64,000 bases of DNA from assembly GCF_024749285.1 (NCBI RefSeq), contig NZ_CP087196.1, positions 6,527,182 to 6,591,181 on the forward strand, given 5' to 3'. The notes below the pieces were generated by a model. That model did no database searches and was not told where the DNA came from. It saw only the letters and a list, made by a program, of their open reading frames with translations. The position numbers and the translations under genes were made by a program. Origin of the DNA: Pseudomonas sp. B21-015. GTDB lineage: Bacteria; Pseudomonadota; Gammaproteobacteria; Pseudomonadales; Pseudomonadaceae. Positions 59,504-64,000 of the stretch are shown here, piece after piece. The stretch's first letter is position 1, and every line of letters starts with the position of its first letter.

Positions 59504-60874
59504 CTATTTACCGATGCAGAAGCTGGAAAAGATCCTTCCCAGCAGGTCATCGGAGCTGAATGCACCGGTGATTTCACCCAAAGACTGCTGAGCTTGCCGC
59601 AAATCTTCGGCCAGTAACTCGCCGGCCCCTGCTAACGTCAACTGTGCACGGCCATGCTCGAGGGACGCACTCGCATGACGCAGAGCCTCCAGGTGACGCC
59701 TGCGAGCACTAAAACTGCTTTCAGAGGTCTGCTCGTAGCCCATGCAGGCCTTGAGGTGATCGCGCAGCAATTCCAGGCCTTCGCCGGCGGACCTGGCACT
59801 GAGGCTGATAGTGACGTGGCCATCTTCGCTGACTTCCAGAGCAATCGCTTCGCCCGTCAGGTCCGCCTTGTTACGGATCAGCGTAACTTTTGCCGGATCC
59901 GGGCGGGTTTCGAGGAATTCAGGCCACAGGGCAAATGGATCAAGAGCCTCGGGAGCCGTGGCATCGACCACTAGCAACACTCGATCCGCTTCGCCGATGG
60001 CTTTCAATGCCCGTTCGACGCCAATTTTTTCCACCTGATCATCGGTGTCCCGCAGGCCGGCGGTGTCGACAACGTGCAACGGCATCCCATCGATGTGGAT
60101 ATGTTCGCGAAGAATATCCCGGGTCGTGCCGGCAATCTCGGTCACGATCGCGGCTTCACGTCCGGCCAAGGCATTCAGGAGGCTGGACTTGCCGGCGTTC
60201 GGCCGGCCGGCGATCACCACCGTCATGCCGTCACGCAGCAAGGCCCCCTGCCCGGCTTCACGAAGCACTGTGGATAATTCGTCGCGTACTTTGTCGAGCA
60301 TGCTCAGTACGTGGCCATCGGCGAGGAAGTCGATTTCTTCTTCAGGGAAGTCGATAGCCGCTTCGACATAAATTCGCAGGCCTATCAGTTGCTCGGTGAG
60401 GTTATGCACACGCTGGGAAAACGCTCCCTGCAACGAACGCAGGGCATTTCGTGCTGCCTGTGCAGAACTCGCTTCGATCAGGTCGGCAATGGCTTCGGCT
60501 TGAGCCAGGTCGAGTTTGTCGTTGAGGAAAGCGCGCTCGCTGAATTCACCCGGCCGGGCCAGACGACAGCCCAGTTCCAGGCAACGCTTGAGCAGCATAT
60601 CCAGAACGATTGGACCGCCGTGGCCCTGCAGCTCAAGCACATCTTCACCGGTGAACGAGTTCGGTCCCGGGAAATACAGGGCGATGCCTTCGTCCAGCAC
60701 CTCTTCATTTGCACTGAGAAACGGGCCGTAATGGGCAAACCGCGGTTTCAGTTCGCGACCGCTGATGGCTTTGGCCGCCAGACTCGCCAGCGGCCCGGAA
60801 ATACGGACAATGCCCACACCGCCGCGACCTTGAGCGGTGGCGACGGCAGCGATGGTTTCACGAGGAACGCTCAT
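59504..60874 (-). CDS. mnmE: tRNA modification GTPase MnmE
   Basis: The 456-residue protein has an N-terminal tetrahydrofolate-binding domain ([16 protein letters not shown]), a helical domain with an inserted G domain (P-loop [17 protein letters not shown]) and the C-terminal CIGK, whose Cys is characteristic of MnmE. The start at 60874 ([11 protein letters not shown]) fits homologues better than the in-frame ATG at 60892. A DnaA box lies inside at 60269-60277. Confidence 0.97.
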   Translation of the reverse strand: MSVPRETIAAVATAQGRGGVGIVRISGPLASLAAKAISGRELKPRFAHYGPFLSANEEVLDEGIALYFPGPNSFTGEDVLELQGHGGPIVLDMLLKRCLELGCRLARPGEFSERAFLNDKLDLAQAEAIADLIEASSAQAARNALRSLQGAFSQRVHNLTEQLIGLRIYVEAAIDFPEEEIDFLADGHVLSMLDKVRDELSTVLREAGQGALLRDGMTVVIAGRPNAGKSSLLNALAGREAAIVTEIAGTTRDILREHIHIDGMPLHVVDTAGLRDTDDQVEKIGVERALKAIGEADRVLLVVDATAPEALDPFALWPEFLETRPDPAKVTLIRNKADLTGEAIALEVSEDGHVTISLSARSAGEGLELLRDHLKACMGYEQTSESSFSARRRHLEALRHASASLEHGRAQLTLAGAGELLAEDLRQAQQSLGEITGAFSSDDLLGRIFSSFCIGK

Positions 60875-60905
60875 AAACCGGTATCCAGACAAAAGTGACA
60901 GATAG

Positions 60906-60932
60906 CAAAACGCCCCACTAGGGGGCGTTTTG
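60906..60932. terminator. Terminator between yidC and mnmE
   Basis: An 11-bp stem (caaaacgcccc / ggggcgttttg) with a 5-base loop lies downstream of the yidC stop on the minus strand and ends in TTTTG. A perfect DnaA box (60938-60946) lies between it and yidC. Confidence 0.8.
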
Positions 60933-60953
60933 AGTGGTTATCCACAGTGTAAA

Positions 60954-62639
60954 TCAGGCAGCTGCTTTGGTAGCCGCTTCGATCTTACGTGTGATGTACC
61001 ACTGTTGGGCGATCGACAGGCAGTTGTTCACTACCCAGTACAGCACCAGACCCGCCGGGAACCACAGGAAGAAGAAGGTGAAGATGATTGGCATCAGCTT
61101 CATCACCTTGGCCTGCATCGGATCCGGAGGTGTCGGGTTCAATTGCTGCTGGATGAACATGGTTGCGCCCATGATGATCGGCAGAATGAAGAACGGGTCC
61201 TTGATCGACAGGTCAGTAATCCACAGCATGAACGGCGCCTGGCGCATTTCCACGCTTTCGAGCAGAACCCAGTACAGCGAAAGGAAAACCGGCATCTGCA
61301 CCAGGATTGGCAAGCAGCCGCCCAGTGGATTGATCTTCTCTTTCTTGTACAGCTCCATCATGGCTTGCGACATTTTCTGCCGGTCGTCGCCATGTTGCTC
61401 TTTCAGCGCGGCCAGTTTAGGTGCCACTGCACGCATGCGGGCCATGGATTTGTAGCTGGCAGCCGACAGCGGGAAGAAAATCCCCTTGATCAGCATGGTC
61501 AGGAAGATGATCGACCAGCCCCAGTTACCGACCAGCGCGTGGATATGTTGCAGCAGCCAGAAGATTGGCTGGGCAATGAACCACAGAATGCCGTAGTCGA
61601 CGGTCAGTTCCAGACCTGGGGATAACTCTTTCAGGACGGCCTGGCTTTTCGGACCGGCGTACAGAACGGCGCTGGTTTCAGCTTTTGCACCTGGCGCGAC
61701 AGTCATTGCCGGGGCGGTGTAGCCGATGATGTAGTTGCCTTTGCTGTCTTTACGGGTCTGGACGACGTTGTTTTCGCCCTTGACCGGAATCCATGCGGTC
61801 ACGAAGTAGTGTTGCAACCAGGCAACCCAACCACCGTTAACGGTTTCTTTCAGCTGAGCCTTGTCCATGTCCTTCATCGACACTTTCTTGTACGGCTCGT
61901 TACTTGTCCACAGGGCGGCGCCCAGGTAAGTCGCGGTGCCGGTGGCGGTGCTGGAAGAAGGATCGGAGCTGGCATCACGCTTCAGTTGCGCAAACATTGC
62001 ACCGGACCAGGGCTGAGCACTCTGGTTGTCGATCAGGTAGGAAACGGTTACGTCATACAGGCCACGTTTCAGCGTGAAACGCTTGATGTAGTTGACGCCG
62101 TCCTTGCTGAACTTCAGGTCCACGACCAACTGGTCCTGACCGTCAGCCAGTTGGTAAATCTTCTTCTCGGAGGAGTAAACCGGACGACCGGCAGGACTTG
62201 CGTCCGGGCCGTTGGTGCCGATCAGGCCGCTCTGAGCCAGATAAGTCCGCTCGTTGCCGTTATCGAACAACTGGAATGGAATTTCCGGATGGTCCTGGCG
62301 ACGTGGATACAGCGGCAGCATCAGCTGGGCAACATCGCCACCTTGTGGATCGATAGCCAGGCTGAGCACATCCGTTTTGATCTGGATGAGGTCTTTGCTT
62401 GCTGCCACTGGCGTTTCAGCCGGTGCAGTTGCACTGGTATCGCTTGGGGCACGTGGAATGTCGTCACTGGCGGAAGCATTATTGCCAGTCGCCGTATCCG
62501 GTAGGCCCGGTGCGGTAGTACTGGAAGCAACATTCTGAGTCGGCAGGGCAGCCTGGCCATAGTCCTGGTTCCATTTAAGAACCATAACGTAGGACACGAT
62601 TGCCAGGGCGACGATCAGGATCGTGCGTTTGATATCCAT
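60954..62639 (-). CDS. yidC: Membrane protein insertase YidC
   Basis: The 561-residue protein has an N-terminal helix (RTILIVALAIVSYVMVL), a low-complexity linker, the large periplasmic beta domain (about 80-330) and five C-terminal helices including GWSIIFLTMLIKGIFFPL and the conserved GGCLPILVQMPVFLSLY. It inserts and folds inner-membrane proteins, including F0 subunits. It follows yidD by 2 bases. Confidence 0.98.
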   Translation of the reverse strand: MDIKRTILIVALAIVSYVMVLKWNQDYGQAALPTQNVASSTTAPGLPDTATGNNASASDDIPRAPSDTSATAPAETPVAASKDLIQIKTDVLSLAIDPQGGDVAQLMLPLYPRRQDHPEIPFQLFDNGNERTYLAQSGLIGTNGPDASPAGRPVYSSEKKIYQLADGQDQLVVDLKFSKDGVNYIKRFTLKRGLYDVTVSYLIDNQSAQPWSGAMFAQLKRDASSDPSSSTATGTATYLGAALWTSNEPYKKVSMKDMDKAQLKETVNGGWVAWLQHYFVTAWIPVKGENNVVQTRKDSKGNYIIGYTAPAMTVAPGAKAETSAVLYAGPKSQAVLKELSPGLELTVDYGILWFIAQPIFWLLQHIHALVGNWGWSIIFLTMLIKGIFFPLSAASYKSMARMRAVAPKLAALKEQHGDDRQKMSQAMMELYKKEKINPLGGCLPILVQMPVFLSLYWVLLESVEMRQAPFMLWITDLSIKDPFFILPIIMGATMFIQQQLNPTPPDPMQAKVMKLMPIIFTFFFLWFPAGLVLYWVVNNCLSIAQQWYITRKIEAATKAAA

Positions 62640-62641
62640 GA

Positions 62642-62887
62642 TTACTCGGCCATCGAAGAAGAACGGGAGGTAGGGATAGGTGGAACCGGGTCATAACCAC
62701 CGGGATTCCACGGATGACAGCGACCTAAACGACGAAAGGTCAGCCAGCCACCGCGCAGAAGGCCATGATTTTCTATGGCTTCATACGCGTAGCAGGAACA
62801 ACTGGGGTAGAAACGACAGTGACTGGCCATCAGGGGACTAATGGCATAGCGATAAAACTGGATCGGAACGAGTGCCAGTTTACGCAT
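62642..62887 (-). CDS. yidD: Membrane protein insertion efficiency factor YidD
   Basis: The 81-residue protein has the family motifs [25 protein letters not shown] and [18 protein letters not shown], with the conserved cysteines. It overlaps rnpA by 8 bases and is transcribed with rnpA and yidC. Confidence 0.96.
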   Translation of the reverse strand: MRKLALVPIQFYRYAISPLMASHCRFYPSCSCYAYEAIENHGLLRGGWLTFRRLGRCHPWNPGGYDPVPPIPTSRSSSMAE

Positions 62888-63281
62888 CGGGACTGTCTAC
62901 CCCTACAGTTTCGGTTTTGACTGCTGGTACCGGCTTGCTGCGTGCCAGACGTTTCCAGAGTTTGCCGAAATGCTGAATCAATTCGGGGTTTTCTACGTCA
63001 CCCAAACCTTTGCGCGCGACGATAACAATGTCCCAACCGACCAGTGAATCCTGGTTCAGGCGAAACGATTCGCGCATCAGACGTTTGAGGCGATTGCGCT
63101 CGACGGAGAGCTTTACGCTCTTTTTCCCGATAACCAGCCCGAGACGGGGGTGATCAAGGTCGTTGTTGCGCGCAAGGAGCAGGAGATTTTTCCCCGGAAC
63201 CTTGCCGGTAGGGGAGTCAAAGACTGCCTTGAAATGCCGGGGAGTAAGCAGACGCTTTTCCCGACTGAAGTCCTGACTCAC
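62880..63281 (-). CDS. rnpA: Ribonuclease P protein component
   Basis: The 133-residue basic protein contains the RNR motif in [18 protein letters not shown], the core of RNase P protein, and [20 protein letters not shown]. The start is uncertain: I use GTG at 63281 ([13 protein letters not shown]) by analogy to P. aeruginosa RnpA. The GGAG there abuts the codon, so translation may depend on coupling to rpmH, whose stop is 16 bases upstream. Confidence 0.93.
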   Translation of the reverse strand: MSQDFSREKRLLTPRHFKAVFDSPTGKVPGKNLLLLARNNDLDHPRLGLVIGKKSVKLSVERNRLKRLMRESFRLNQDSLVGWDIVIVARKGLGDVENPELIQHFGKLWKRLARSKPVPAVKTETVGVDSPDA

Positions 63282-63297
63282 CTCCAGTGCCGGATTA

Positions 63298-63432
63298 TCA
63301 AACTGCCAGACGCGCACGACCTTTGGCGCGACGACGCGACAGGACGGCACGACCGTTCTTGGTAGCCATGCGAGCACGGAAACCGTGGGTACGAGCGCGT
63401 TTGATAGTGCTTGGTTGGAAAGTACGTTTCAT
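63298..63432 (-). CDS. rpmH: 50S ribosomal protein L34
   Basis: The 44-residue protein reads [18 protein letters not shown] and continues with the basic residues typical of L34, ending RLAV. AGGTAA precedes the ATG. It is the first gene of the rpmH-rnpA-yidD-yidC series and borders oriC. Confidence 0.98.
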   Translation of the reverse strand: MKRTFQPSTIKRARTHGFRARMATKNGRAVLSRRRAKGRARLAV

Positions 63433-63493
63433 TGTCGTGTTACCTGGTTCGTCCACAACGGGCCGGAATGGCCCCCGTTTTAAGAGACCGGGG

Positions 63494-63522
63494 ATTCTAG
63501 AGAAAGCAAGCCTCTAGGTCAA
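63494..63522 (-). promoter_or_regulatory. rpmH promoter
   Basis: On the minus strand TTGACC (63517-63522) and TAGAAT (63494-63499) are separated by exactly 17 bases, a near-consensus sigma-70 promoter about 60 bases upstream of the rpmH ATG. Confidence 0.85.
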
Positions 63523-63534
63523 TTTCCAACCAGC

Positions 63535-64000
63535 GTTTCCTTATAAATAGATCTCCAGAGGTTTTGTTCGTCCGCAGGTCGATCGTTAGATATAGAAATA
63601 AAGAAGGGAATTATTTAAAGCTTTTCTGTAAAGCTTATAAAAGCTAGGGCAGCGATCATCTGTGGATAACTACCTTAAGCCCTTAAAAACCGTGATGTAC
63701 AGAGAATGACAACTACAGTGGAAAACGGTGGTCAGCCTGTGCTGCGCTGTCGGATAAGCTGTGTGTGGAAAGGGCAGTTATCCACAGGTAGGTTATCCAC
63801 CGAGTTTCGCCCCCACTTGTCCAGTGCCCTCATGTGCGGTTATCCACAGAGCTTATGCACATACCGTTGGTCTTCTTTTCGAGGGTTAACGCATTGATAA
63901 TTCATGCCCTGTGCGCAACCTGCATGTGGATAAGTGGGCGTCTGGTCGCTACAATGACCGCTTGTTTTTGCCTCACCGGCTTTCAACTTAGGGGATATCC
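63535..64000. other. oriC: Chromosomal replication origin oriC
   Basis: This gene-free rpmH-dnaA spacer has an AT-rich stretch (about 63540-63655) and perfect DnaA boxes at 63661-63669, 63778-63786, 63840-63848 and 63925-63933. Near-matches lie at 63793-63801 (TTATCCACC) and 63853-63861 (TTATGCACA). The position, between rpmH and the expected dnaA, is that of the P. putida and P. aeruginosa origins. The right boundary may continue beyond the window. Confidence 0.93.
63927..63955 (+). promoter_or_regulatory. Probable dnaA promoter overlapping a DnaA box
   Basis: TACAAT at 63950-63955 could be a -10 element with TGGATA (63927-63932) as the -35, spaced by 17 bases. The -35 overlaps the DnaA box at 63925-63933, which would allow DnaA to repress its own gene. 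The dnaA start is not in the window. Confidence 0.5.

Noticed and set aside
54571..63500. parS sites near parAB
   Set aside because: I looked for TGTTCCACGTGGAACA-like 16-mers and saw none; they may lie outside the window.

Overview
The window is a chromosomal segment of a fluorescent pseudomonad (Pseudomonas fluorescens group, inferred). The right end carries the canonical Pseudomonas origin neighbourhood in order: glmS-glmR-glmU-atpCDGAHFEBI-parB-parA-rsmG-mnmG-mnmE-yidC-yidD-rnpA-rpmH-oriC, with dnaA expected just beyond base 64000. Pseudomonas-type REP inverted pairs, a DUF6124 gene and a complete D-rhamnan (A-band / common polysaccharide antigen) locus agree with this. Most housekeeping genes lie on the minus strand, co-directional with a fork leaving oriC leftwards.

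Layout. (1) 1-6.8 kb: a partial membrane protein, an Lpd3-type dihydrolipoyl dehydrogenase, an Lrp/LysE divergent pair and a two-gene DUF3142 lipoprotein/TPR-like operon. (2) 6.9-22.1 kb: the A-band LPS locus in two divergent operons. The plus operon (rmd, gmd, wbpW, wzm, wzt, wbpX, wbpY, wbpZ) makes GDP-D-rhamnose, polymerises it and exports the polymer. The minus operon (two paralogous glycosyltransferases, two paralogous methyltransferases, one O-acyltransferase) probably decorates or caps the chain. (3) 22.2-25.6 kb: DUF6124 with a structured leader, then a LysR/GST/FMN-oxidase group. (4) 25.9-42.8 kb: an accessory block next to the 3' end of glmS, the classic Tn7 and genomic-island entry point. 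(5) 43.1-64 kb: the conserved core.

The accessory block is the most interesting part. It has no NRPS or PKS. A long minus-strand gene series encodes an MMPL exporter, a LolA-like protein, an AlkC DNA glycosylase, a methyltransferase-fold enzyme lacking the usual catalytic His, a FOXRED2-like flavoprotein, an amidohydrolase, a HemN-like radical SAM enzyme, an ATP-grasp ligase, a PLP decarboxylase and a cation/proton antiporter. A divergent plus-strand group encodes a DUF1330 protein, a cytochrome P450, an outer-membrane barrel and a MarR regulator. I read this as an apparently undescribed small-molecule pathway whose product damages DNA: amine formation, oxidation, ligation, radical SAM chemistry, export across both membranes, and self-protection by AlkC. 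The MarR gene carries a 1-base frameshift, and the divergent promoter holds two ACGTCA-type palindromes that could be its operators.

The 43-64 kb region also holds at least 17 perfect DnaA boxes, many inside genes, against one that I found in the first 43 kb.
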